Under the pieces are notes generated by a model, which was not told where the DNA came from, did not search any database, and was given only the letters and a program-made list of their open reading frames with translations. Positions 1-6,709 of a stretch of 9,680 nt of DNA are shown in pieces. Where the stretch lies: assembly GCA_017425745.1 (NCBI GenBank), contig JAFOXT010000286.1, positions 1 through 9,680 of the forward strand, in the 5' to 3' direction. Position 1 is the first letter of the stretch. Each line of letters starts with the position of its first letter. The DNA comes from Clostridia bacterium. Lineage in GTDB: Bacteria > Bacillota > Clostridia > Oscillospirales > Acutalibacteraceae. A program made the position numbers and the translations under genes.

Positions 1-2520
1 CACAATGTTGATGGCGTAGAATTTACAAAGTACAACGATGAATATCATAGCAAGAAGTGTGCTGTTTGTGGCACTGATGTAGCAATGGCTAAGCACAGCT
101 TTGGTGATGCTGTAGTTACTACTCCGCCCACTTGCACAGAAAAAGGTGAAATGATAAGCACTTGCGAATGCGGTGCTACAAAGATATCAGAAGTTGCTGC
201 TACTGGTCACAATTGGAAGGCAGGCTGGTGTGATGTTTGCGAAACTTGTTGTGAACATGATTGGGACGGCAATAAGTGTAAGATTTGTAAATACACATGT
301 GTAAATCACGAGTATAGTGATGCTACATGTCAGGATGAAGCTATTTGTTATATTTGTGGTAACAAAGTAGCAGATAAAGATCCTACAAAGCATGTTACTG
401 CAGAAACTTATATTAAGAATCAGAAAGAAGCAAAATGTTACGAGCCTGGTTACACAGGTGACGAATATTACTATTGCTGTGACGGTCTCAAAAAGGCTGG
501 TAAAGAAATCACTGTAGACCATGTTTATGCTACAACACTTTCAAAGAAAGACGATGCTACACATGGTAAGAAGTGTACAAATGAAGGTTGTTCAGCTTTT
601 GAAGCATCAAGTGTAGCTGAACATAATTACAAGTTATATACAATTATTAGGTCTGCTACATGTGTAGAAAATGGTGAAGCAATTTTCAAGTGTGATGATT
701 GTGGTGCTGTAAAGACAGATGAAATTACTAAGCTTGATCATGAGTATTCTGCAATAGTTTCAAAGAAGGATGACAACACACATGGTAAGCGTTGCTATGT
801 GTGTAACGAATATACCGAACTTGCAGCTCACGCATACACAGAAACAGTAAGCAAGACTCTTCCAACTTGTGTAACAACAGGTTTAGAAATAAGGAAGTGC
901 GCTTGCGGTGACACGATAACCGAAATGCTTCCTGTAAACGACAACCACGACTGGGGTATATGGACTGTATTTATTGCGCCTACTTGTACAACAGACGGAG
1001 CAAAGGAAAGACATTGTAAGCGTGAAGGCTGTACAGCAAAAGAAACAGCTAAGATTGATAAGCTCGGTCACGATATGTACGAAGTGGCAGCCAAGGCGCC
1101 TACCTGTAGAGAAGAAGGTAATAACAAGTATTACGAATGTGACAGATGTGACAAGGTCTTTAAGGATGAAGCAGGTGCTATCGAAACAACTGTAGCAGCT
1201 GAAATAATCGCTAAGGGCGAACACAACTTTGCAAAGTATGTATACAATGTAAATAGTGAAACATGTACTAAGGAAGCTACAGAAACAGCTAAGTGTGATA
1301 ACTGTGATGCAACACACACAAGAGATATTCCCGGCACAATGGTAGCTCACTTATTCAAGAACTATGTTTCTGACGGTAATGCTACATGTATTGCTGATGG
1401 CACAATGACTGCAGTTTGCGAAATGTGTAAAGAAGCTAAGTATACAATGGCAGATATAGGTTCAAAGAACAATGCTCCTCATGTACCGGATAAAACAGGC
1501 AGAATATGTGAACTTTGTAAAGCAGAACTTGTATGTACACACACATACTCAGTTGAAAAGCTTGTAACAAAGAATCCTACATGTACAACGGATGGTCAGA
1601 AGGCTATCGTATGCTCAAAGTGTAAGGCTAACAAGCCCGGCTCAGAAGAAGAACTTGCTGCTCTCGGTCACGCTTGGGGCGAAGGCGAAATCACAAAGAG
1701 TGCAACATGTAAAGAAAAGGGTACAATGAGATACACCTGTAACAACAAGTGCGGTGAAACAAAGACAGAAGAAATCGCTATTAAGCCCCACAACTACAAA
1801 GAAGTAATCACACACGCAACATGTACAGAAGACGGATATTCAACCTTTACTTGTACAATGTGTGGATCACACTATGTTGACAATGTAGTTAAGGCTTACG
1901 GCCATATGTTCGACACATATTTCCACGATGAAGGTTCAGCTACCTGCTACAAGGATGGTACAAGAACATCTGAATGTGCTAATGGTTGCGGCACTAAGAA
2001 CACCATTGCTGACCCCGGCTCAAAGACAGACCACGAAATGACAGACTTCGCTGTAATTACTGCTGCAACATGTACAGCAGACGGTGAAGAAGAAGCTAAG
2101 TGCTTCTATTTCGATAAATGCGGTTACAGCGAAATCGTTCCCGTTGACGCTCTCGGTCACGACGAATCAGGCAAATTCGTTGAAACAAAGGCTGCTACAT
2201 GTACTGAAAAGGGCGAAAAGACAAAGACTTGTGCTCGTTGCCCTGAAATCGTAGCAATGGAAGAAATCCCTGCTCTCGGTCACAATTTCATCAACAACAC
2301 ATGCACAAGATGTGGCGCAGTAAACGGCAACGAAACACCCGACACAGGCGACCACACCTACCCCGACCAGTGGAGCGTCATCATTCCTGCAACCTGCAAG
2401 GAAACAGGCGTTGCCGTTAAGGTTTGCTTCGATTGTCACGAGGTAATCGCTATGGTTGTTCCTAAGGCAGGTCACTCAGATTTTGACGGTGACAGCAAGT
2501 GTGATACCTGCGGTGGTACA
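1..2520 (+). repeat. Degenerate array of Cys/His protein repeats, two unit types
   Basis: The units are visible mainly at protein level. Type A carries TC-x3-G, C-x2-C and a closing GH-x-aromatic. Type B is shorter and lacks the TC-x3-G start; it is recognisable as SKKDDxTHGK followed by C. Two type-B copies at about 541 and 760 also share DNA similarity and lie 219 bp apart, the length of one A plus one B unit. A diverged third copy (EYHSKKC) opens the window. Towards the 3' end only type A remains, in near-tandem order. Confidence 0.75.
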
Positions 2521-2688
2521 ATTACCGTTGTTGAACCCGAAAGGCCTGCAGAAAAACCCGAAGAAAAGCCCTGCAATTGCGATTGTCACGTAGGCGGTAT
2601 AAAAGCCTTCTTCTTCAAGCTCATTAACTTCTTTGCAAAAATCTTTGACAAGAACGCAAGAGTTTGCGACTGCGGTAAGGCTCACTAA
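1..2688 (+). CDS. Large cysteine-rich repeat protein, probably cell-surface or secreted (5' end outside window)
   Basis: The frame is open from base 1, so the gene starts upstream of the window; the ATG at 85 lies inside a repeat unit and is not a credible start. The 895 visible residues contain 73 cysteines (about 8%) in roughly 17-18 degenerate units of 35-50 residues. The commonest unit reads T-C-x3-G-x5-C-x2-C-(G), then acidic/hydrophobic residues ending in (A)LGH followed by an aromatic; good examples start near 1683, 1806, 2046 and 2182. A shorter unit with H-x-K-K/R-C-x2-C ending in AH-x-Y alternates with it near the 5' end. A Pro/Glu linker (2533-2571) and a Cys/His-flanked hydrophobic helix (2572-2685) close the protein. 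No LPxTG or transmembrane anchor is visible. The spaced CxxC pairs suggest metal binding or disulfides, but that is inference. I recall such units from large surface proteins of gut Clostridia; no function is known to me. The gene ends at a strong terminator. Confidence 0.85.
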   Translation, partial: HNVDGVEFTKYNDEYHSKKCAVCGTDVAMAKHSFGDAVVTTPPTCTEKGEMISTCECGATKISEVAATGHNWKAGWCDVCETCCEHDWDGNKCKICKYTCVNHEYSDATCQDEAICYICGNKVADKDPTKHVTAETYIKNQKEAKCYEPGYTGDEYYYCCDGLKKAGKEITVDHVYATTLSKKDDATHGKKCTNEGCSAFEASSVAEHNYKLYTIIRSATCVENGEAIFKCDDCGAVKTDEITKLDHEYSAIVSKKDDNTHGKRCYVCNEYTELAAHAYTETVSKTLPTCVTTGLEIRKCACGDTITEMLPVNDNHDWGIWTVFIAPTCTTDGAKERHCKREGCTAKETAKIDKLGHDMYEVAAKAPTCREEGNNKYYECDRCDKVFKDEAGAIETTVAAEIIAKGEHNFAKYVYNVNSETCTKEATETAKCDNCDATHTRDIPGTMVAHLFKNYVSDGNATCIADGTMTAVCEMCKEAKYTMADIGSKNNAPHVPDKTGRICELCKAELVCTHTYSVEKLVTKNPTCTTDGQKAIVCSKCKANKPGSEEELAALGHAWGEGEITKSATCKEKGTMRYTCNNKCGETKTEEIAIKPHNYKEVITHATCTEDGYSTFTCTMCGSHYVDNVVKAYGHMFDTYFHDEGSATCYKDGTRTSECANGCGTKNTIADPGSKTDHEMTDFAVITAATCTADGEEEAKCFYFDKCGYSEIVPVDALGHDESGKFVETKAATCTEKGEKTKTCARCPEIVAMEEIPALGHNFINNTCTRCGAVNGNETPDTGDHTYPDQWSVIIPATCKETGVAVKVCFDCHEVIAMVVPKAGHSDFDGDSKCDTCGGTITVVEPERPAEKPEEKPCNCDCHVGGIKAFFFKLINFFAKIFDKNARVCDCGKAH
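2572..2685 (+). other. C-terminal Cys/His-flanked aromatic helix (candidate surface-retention tail)
   Basis: The last 38 residues of the repeat protein begin with CNCDCH, continue as a Phe/Lys-rich amphipathic segment (FFFKLINFFAKIF) and end with CDCGKAH. A Pro/Glu-rich linker (EPERPAEKPEEKP) separates this block from the last repeat. I recall very similar C-termini (CxCxCH, FFFK, FF, LF, CxCG, H or HY) on unrelated extracellular proteins of gut Clostridia, so it is probably a portable terminal module. A role in anchoring or export is inference. The helix is too short and too charged for an ordinary membrane anchor. Confidence 0.55.
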
Positions 2689-2699
2689 AAATCAATATC

Positions 2700-2730
2700 A
2701 ATCCCTCTCTTAACCGAGAGGGATTTTTTT
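2700..2730 (+). terminator. Rho-independent terminator of the repeat-protein gene
   Basis: A perfect 10-bp stem pairs AATCCCTCTC (2700-2709) with GAGAGGGATT (2716-2725) around a 6-nt loop, and a T-run reaches 2730. It begins 12 nt after the stop codon of the large Cys-rich gene and insulates it from the following envelope genes. Confidence 0.9.
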
Positions 2731-2830
2731 GACCCTTCCACCGCTAAAGCGGTCCCCCTTCCCTTTCAGGGACGGCAAGACTTGTCTCCCCTGAAAGGGG
2801 AGATGTCATACGCAGTATGACAGAGGGGTG
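2731..2830. repeat. Palindromic intergenic repeat element (REP/MITE-like)
   Basis: This noncoding block is a chain of inverted repeats: ACCGC/GCGGT (2740-2753), TCTCCCC/GGGGAGA (2785-2803) and TGTCATAC/GTATGACA (2804-2822). In addition CCCTTTCAGGG (2761-2771) is the reverse complement of CCCTGAAAGGG (2789-2799). Its base composition (CCCCT/AGGGG-rich) differs sharply from the AT-rich flanks. It resembles the many-copy intergenic palindromes I recall from Ruminococcaceae-type genomes. It contains no ORF and no transposase; mobilisation in trans is conceivable but not shown. Confidence 0.65.
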
Positions 2831-2860
2831 TATTCATTTTATTAATTTTTTCCTAAACTG

Positions 2861-2889
2861 TGGCAAATCGGTGTATAATATGATATAAT
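2861..2889 (+). promoter_or_regulatory. Probable sigma-A promoter of the membrane protein/murE/femAB operon
   Basis: An extended -10 box TGATATAAT is seen at 2881-2889. The hexamer 17 nt upstream (TGGCAA, 2861-2866) is a poor -35 match, as is common when an extended -10 is present. A second TATAAT at 2874-2879 lacks any good -35. The expected start of transcription is near 2896, giving a leader of about 35 nt with a GAAAGGGA ribosome binding site before the ATG at 2932. Confidence 0.6.
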
Positions 2890-2931
2890 AATTTGTTAGA
2901 TTATGCTTACAACACCGAAAGGGAAAAATAA

Positions 2932-3657
2932 ATGAAAAAACTCAACCGAATTCCTAAGCTTTCAAAGGCTACCGAAATCACCTGGTGGACCTGCAGAGCC
3001 CTGCTTTTCATCTGGGGCGTGTGGGGTATGCTCCACGGCTATACCTCTGAATTTGTTCAGGCTACCTTTGCAATCATCTTCACCCATTTGTGGGATATGT
3101 TCCAGCTTTTCGGCGGAAAATCCTTTATTACAAAATATCCCGCCTATATGCAGACAATGCTCAACTGCTTTATCTGCTTTGCCTGTGTAATCGGCACAAC
3201 CCTCAACTCGCGAACAGATTTTACGGGTATCGACATTCCCGAGCATATCTTTGCGGGCTACCTTGCCTGTACGGGCTCGTTTATTCTGATCGAAATTATT
3301 CAGGGCGAAAAGCACCCCATTAAAATTTCTGCTCAGGCCCTTTTCAGCATCGGCTTTTCCGTTATGCTTCTTGTGGGCTGGGAGTTTTATGAATTCACAA
3401 TGGACAGACTCTACGGCTTTGTTATGCAGCACGGTCAGGTGCCCTACGGCACGGGGCTTACCGATACAATGATTGACCTTATCTTAGGCTCAGGCGGTGC
3501 TCTTGCAGCAATGTTTGTTGAAGCCTTCAGACGAGTAGGTCTTATCGGCGGCAAAAACCGTCACGCTCTTCGTGAGAAGTATAAAAAAGAGCGCGAAGAA
3601 TTCAAAAGAGAAAAAGAACTGAAGTATAAAAATGCACAGAACGGAGAGTGCGTATAA
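2932..3657 (+). CDS. Six-helix integral membrane protein, YjdF/DUF2238-like
   Basis: The 241-residue product has about six hydrophobic segments, near residues 17-37, 42-60, 75-90, 104-124, 133-152 and 178-199, and then a highly charged Lys/Glu tail (about 207-234) that should be cytoplasmic. The block WEFYEFTMD (150-158) followed by DTMIDLILGSGGA (178-190) matches what I know of the YjdF/DUF2238 family, where WE-x2-E and D-x-M-x-D-L motifs sit on the last helices. No molecular function is established for that family. The ATG at 2932 is preceded by GAAAGGGA at about 8 nt. The stop is followed after 1 nt by the MurE-type start, so the two are almost certainly co-transcribed and perhaps translationally coupled. 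That suggests an envelope-related role, which is inference. Confidence 0.75.
   Translation: MKKLNRIPKLSKATEITWWTCRALLFIWGVWGMLHGYTSEFVQATFAIIFTHLWDMFQLFGGKSFITKYPAYMQTMLNCFICFACVIGTTLNSRTDFTGIDIPEHIFAGYLACTGSFILIEIIQGEKHPIKISAQALFSIGFSVMLLVGWEFYEFTMDRLYGFVMQHGQVPYGTGLTDTMIDLILGSGGALAAMFVEAFRRVGLIGGKNRHALREKYKKEREEFKREKELKYKNAQNGECV
3643..3648 (+). promoter_or_regulatory. Ribosome binding site that fixes the Mur ligase start at 3659
   Basis: GGAGAG lies 10 nt before the ATG at 3659. The in-frame ATG at 3632 would add nine residues, overlap the upstream gene and has no comparable site. The product then begins MKLSEVL, which matches the usual N-terminus of MurE proteins. Confidence 0.8.
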
Positions 3658-3658
3658 A

Positions 3659-5134
3659 ATGAAGCTCAGCGAAGTTTTGAACAGTGTGGTTTATGAATGT
3701 GGAAAATTCACAGACTGCGAAATAAAAGATATTGCTTACGACTCAAGAAAAACCGGCGAAGGCATTATATTCGTGTGCCTTGTTGGTGTAAATGCTGACG
3801 GACACAAGTATGTACAGTCAGCCTATGATAAAGGAAGCAGAGTTTTTCTTTGCGAAAAGGCTGTACAGCTTCCCGATGATGCAGTTGTAATTACGGTTGA
3901 GGATACAAGAGCGACCCTTGCACTTATCAGCTGTAACTTCTTCCGCCATCCCTCAAAGGAGCTTAAGCTTATAGGTATCACCGGCACAAAGGGTAAAACA
4001 ACCTCAGCACATATTGTAAAATTTGTGCTTGAAAGCGGCGGAATTAAAACGGGCATTATCGGTACAGTGGGCGCGTCATTCGGAGATACAATTCTTCCTA
4101 CAGTTAACACAACTCCCGAAAGCTACGAGCTTCAGAGAATGCTCCGCCTTATGGTTGACGGAGGCTGTAAAGCCTGCGTAATGGAGGTTTCATCTCTCGG
4201 TCTTAAATTCCACCGTACAGACGGACTTCACTTTGCCTTCGGTGTGTTTACAAACCTTTATCCCGACCATATCGGCACAAATGAGCACGAAACATTCGAG
4301 GAGTATGCTTTCTGGAAAACTCAGCTTTTCCCAATGTGCCACAAGGCAATTGTAAATCTTGACGATGCCTTCAGCGGTACCGTAATTGAAAACTGCAAAT
4401 GCGACGTTATTACCTACGGCTTTGATTCAAAGGCAGACTATATCTTAGGTGAATACAGTAAGGTTAAGCAGGGTAATGTTCTCGGTGTGGATTTCAGCGT
4501 TAAAACCGAAAAGGCAGAAAGAAGCTTTACTGTTGCTCTTCCCGGTGAAATCAATGCAAGCAATTCACTTATTGCAGTTGCTCTCGGTGATGAATTCGGC
4601 CTTTCAGATGAAGAAATTTCAAAGGGCTTGCAAAGTGTTTTTGTAAAGGGCAGATGTGAGCTTGTAAGAGCTGACGAAGATGTAACCGTTATTATTGACT
4701 ATGCCCACAACGGTGTAAGCCTTAAGAGTATTATCGAAACGGCTTCGGAATATGAGCATAACAGAATTATCACTCTCTTCGGCTCAGTTGGTGGCAGAAC
4801 AGAGTGCAGACGTGAAGAGCTGGGTCTTGTTTCAGGTGCAATGAGCGACTTTACTGTTATTACAAGTGACGACCCCAACTTTGAAGATCCACAGAAAATC
4901 GGTGAGGAAATAGCTTCCTTCTGCGAAAAAGCAGGCGGTCACGGTAAGTATGTGATTATTCCCGACAGAGGCGAGGCAGTAAACTACGCAGTTAAAATGG
5001 CAGAAAAAGGTGACATAATTATCCTTGCAGGTAAGGGTCACGAGGAATATATGAAAATAAAGGGCGAGAATGTTCCCTTCAGCGAAAAAGCAGAAGTTAT
5101 AAAGGCTTTTAAAGAGAAGAAAGAGGGTAAATAA
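3659..5134 (+). CDS. murE: MurE-type UDP-N-acetylmuramyl-tripeptide synthetase, variant subclass
   Basis: This cytoplasmic Mur ligase (491 residues, normal MurE length) should use ATP to add the third amino acid to UDP-MurNAc-dipeptide. The N-terminal UDP-binding domain shows DSRKTGEG (28-35) and DGHKY (47-51). The ATPase domain has the P-loop GTKGKTT (109-115), TTPE (151-154), EVSS (176-179) and Lys220 in WKTQLF, the position of the carbamylated lysine. The C-terminal domain shows GRCELV (331-336), DYAHNG (347-352), DDPN (404-407) and GKGHEEY (458-464). Meso-DAP enzymes carry DNPR at the DDPN site, and D(D/N)P(N/A) is reported for L-lysine enzymes, so lysine is the likelier substrate. The usual DHLDFHG is replaced by DHIGTNEH, a variant I recall from some Clostridia. 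It may therefore be a second MurE paralogue with another substrate. It lies 1 nt from each neighbour in the operon. Confidence 0.85.
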   Translation: MKLSEVLNSVVYECGKFTDCEIKDIAYDSRKTGEGIIFVCLVGVNADGHKYVQSAYDKGSRVFLCEKAVQLPDDAVVITVEDTRATLALISCNFFRHPSKELKLIGITGTKGKTTSAHIVKFVLESGGIKTGIIGTVGASFGDTILPTVNTTPESYELQRMLRLMVDGGCKACVMEVSSLGLKFHRTDGLHFAFGVFTNLYPDHIGTNEHETFEEYAFWKTQLFPMCHKAIVNLDDAFSGTVIENCKCDVITYGFDSKADYILGEYSKVKQGNVLGVDFSVKTEKAERSFTVALPGEINASNSLIAVALGDEFGLSDEEISKGLQSVFVKGRCELVRADEDVTVIIDYAHNGVSLKSIIETASEYEHNRIITLFGSVGGRTECRREELGLVSGAMSDFTVITSDDPNFEDPQKIGEEIASFCEKAGGHGKYVIIPDRGEAVNYAVKMAEKGDIIILAGKGHEEYMKIKGENVPFSEKAEVIKAFKEKKEGK

Positions 5135-5135
5135 A

Positions 5136-6464
5136 ATGTATAATTTTGTTCTTCAGGAAGATTTGAAGGTATACGATGAATTCATTGAAAAAAATAAAGG
5201 TCAGTATATTCAGTGCTCACGCTGGCAGAATGTAAAGACCACCTGGAACTGCAGATATTACTGCGGTTTTGACGAAAAGGGTGAAACAGTTCTTGCTGTG
5301 CTTGTAATGGAGCGTTCACTTCCCGTTGCCGGAAAAATCTGGTACGCTTCTTCAGGAGCTGTATGCGATTACAGCAATACAGAGCTTCTTAAGGAATTCA
5401 CAGGATTCATAAAGGAAGAAATGAAAAAAGGCGGAGCAACCTGCTTTATTATGGACCCGCCCGTTTCTCTCAGAATTGACGGTGAAGATCAGGCTTACGG
5501 ACACGAAGTGCACAAGTCACTTACAGATCTGGGCTATGAGCTCAATCCCTCAATTGAAAACTATACCTACAAGCACCCCGTTCAGCTTTTCATTCCCCTT
5601 AAGGACGAAAACGGCAATCAGATTTCAGCAGATAAAATCCTCAAGAAGTGCGACAAGGGTGTAAGATACAGTATCCGTATCGGTGAACAGAGAGGTCTTG
5701 TTGCAAAAACCTTCACCTCAAAGGATGTTGATGCTGACCCTTCAATTATGGAAGACTTTATGGCTGTTATGCGTGACACCGGTGAAAGAGACAGCTTTGT
5801 TGAAAGAAACGGTGACTACTGTGCAAAGCTTCTCAGAGAATTTGACGGCCACAGCGACCTTAAGCTTGTTTATTACGATAAGGAGCTTGACAGAAAGCTT
5901 CAGGCTGAAAGACTTCAGAAAAAGGAGCAGGCACTTAAAGACCTTGAAGGCGCCCATGAAAAGAAGGCAAGACAGCTTAATGAAATTATTATGAGCGTGG
6001 ACAAGCAGACAGAGCATTTTGAAAAGAGAATGGAAGAGGCTGAAGCATTTACAAGCGACAACACAATCTGTCTTGCAGGCGGTCTTTCCATTTACTATGC
6101 AGGTATGGGCAGCTGTCTTTTCGGCGGCACAAGAAACGTTATCCGTAACAATACCCGTTCAAGCCATTATCTTAACTATCTCCGCCTTTGCGAAAGCGTT
6201 GAAAGAGGCTGCGATATTCACGACCTGGGTTATGTTATGGTAAAATCACCTGAACTTCAGGAGGACGGCACTCTTGGTGCACTTGTACCTCAGGATAACT
6301 TCACAGGTATTTACGACTTCAAAAAGAGCTTTTCAGCAAACTATCACGAGTTTATCGGTGAATATATCCTTGTAGGCAACAAGGCTAAGTATTATTCATA
6401 CGCAAAGCTTATGCCTACAGCAAAAAAGGCAAAAATAAGCCTTGTAAAGCTTATCAGAAGATAA
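5136..6464 (+). CDS. FemAB/MurM-family peptidoglycan aminoacyltransferase
   Basis: Members of this family transfer amino acids from aminoacyl-tRNA to the third-position side chain of the peptidoglycan precursor, building interpeptide bridges. The 442-residue product has the family layout: a first GNAT-like half with W30-QNVK-x2-W (the FemA-type W-x3-K-x2-W pattern) and MDPPV (106-110), a charged coiled-coil arm (about 250-305) and a second GNAT-like half (about 308-425) with LAGGLSIYYAG and GGTRNVIRNN. The arm points to the FemA/MurM branch, which uses tRNA, rather than to a plain GNAT. The amino acid added cannot be told from sequence. The ATG follows the mur ligase stop by 1 nt, with GAGGG at 5123-5127 as ribosome binding site. 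Pairing with a predicted lysine-type MurE fits a branched stem peptide. No signal peptide or membrane helix is seen. Confidence 0.85.
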   Translation: MYNFVLQEDLKVYDEFIEKNKGQYIQCSRWQNVKTTWNCRYYCGFDEKGETVLAVLVMERSLPVAGKIWYASSGAVCDYSNTELLKEFTGFIKEEMKKGGATCFIMDPPVSLRIDGEDQAYGHEVHKSLTDLGYELNPSIENYTYKHPVQLFIPLKDENGNQISADKILKKCDKGVRYSIRIGEQRGLVAKTFTSKDVDADPSIMEDFMAVMRDTGERDSFVERNGDYCAKLLREFDGHSDLKLVYYDKELDRKLQAERLQKKEQALKDLEGAHEKKARQLNEIIMSVDKQTEHFEKRMEEAEAFTSDNTICLAGGLSIYYAGMGSCLFGGTRNVIRNNTRSSHYLNYLRLCESVERGCDIHDLGYVMVKSPELQEDGTLGALVPQDNFTGIYDFKKSFSANYHEFIGEYILVGNKAKYYSYAKLMPTAKKAKISLVKLIRR

Positions 6465-6483
6465 AATTTTACTTTAAACACTG

Positions 6484-6529
6484 ACGTCACATAAGGAAAT
6501 ACCGCCTTATGTGGCGTTCTTTTGTTTTG
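6484..6529 (+). terminator. Rho-independent terminator after the FemAB-family gene
   Basis: CGTCACATAAGG (6485-6496) pairs with CCTTATGTGGCG (6505-6516) over 12 bp with one G-T wobble and an 8-nt loop; A6484-T6517 can extend it. A T-rich tract (TTCTTTTGTTTTG) follows. It closes the envelope operon about 140 nt before the rpmH promoter. Confidence 0.9.
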
Positions 6530-6662
6530 ATACAGATTTTTTTATAAGTTTATAAAAGGATAAAATACAATATGTTGATACATCAACCGAAATGAAACAC
6601 AACAAGAGGAAAAGCGCAGTGTTTCTGCCACTTAGCAGGGACACCGTACAAATAAAATAGCA
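6530..6662. other. AT-rich intergenic spacer upstream of the rpmH promoter
   Basis: No coding potential is evident. It holds a small dyad GTTGAT-AC-ATCAAC (6574-6587) and a hairpin GTGTTTCTGC/GCAGGGACAC (6619-6644) that has 10 bp if G-U pairs are allowed. I found no DnaA-box-like TTATCCACA on either strand, although rpmH often neighbours dnaA and oriC. Confidence 0.5.
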
Positions 6663-6709
6663 AGAAAACCATTGACAAAAACAGAAGGTTTGTTGTATAA
6701 TGGTTTTCT
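6663..6709. promoter_or_regulatory. Perfect 11-bp inverted repeat enclosing the rpmH promoter
   Basis: AGAAAACCATT (6663-6673) is the exact reverse complement of AATGGTTTTCT (6699-6709). The left arm covers the first two bases of the -35 box, and the right arm covers the last three bases of the -10 box and the expected transcription start. This placement fits an operator, but no regulator is identified. Confidence 0.5.
6672..6701 (+). promoter_or_regulatory. Consensus sigma-A promoter of the rpmH operon
   Basis: TTGACA (6672-6677) and TATAAT (6696-6701) both match consensus exactly with an 18-nt spacer. Transcription should begin near 6708, about 120 nt before the rpmH ATG. It is by far the best promoter in the window, as expected for a ribosomal protein gene. 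Confidence 0.92.

Noticed and set aside
85..87. ATG as start of the Cys-rich gene
   Set aside because: The frame is open from base 1 and residues 1-28 already form part of a repeat unit (CAVCG), so the true start lies outside the window.
883..1350. 155-codon open frame on the minus strand inside the repeat gene
   Set aside because: It runs opposite a long, clearly coding repeat frame, and its Cys/Ser/Val-rich, hydrophobic look is the mirror of ACA, TGT and AAG codons. No ribosome binding site or family signature is seen.
2335..2358. TPDTGD resembling an LPxTG sorting motif
   Set aside because: It lies over 100 residues from the C-terminus, inside the repeats, with no following hydrophobic helix and basic tail.
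2962..3432. 156-codon minus-strand frame opposite the membrane protein gene
   Set aside because: It is a compositional shadow; the plus-strand protein has coherent helices, family motifs and operon spacing.
3632..3658. Upstream ATG for the Mur ligase adding nine residues
   Set aside because: It lacks a good ribosome binding site and overlaps the upstream gene; GGAGAG plus the MKLSEVL N-terminus support 3659.
6482..6489. TGACGTCA palindrome
   Set aside because: It forms part of the base of the terminator stem and needs no separate explanation.
6574..6587. GTTGAT-AC-ATCAAC dyad
   Set aside because: The arms are only 6 bp in AT-rich DNA, about 85 bp from the promoter, and no second copy was seen; too weak to call an operator.
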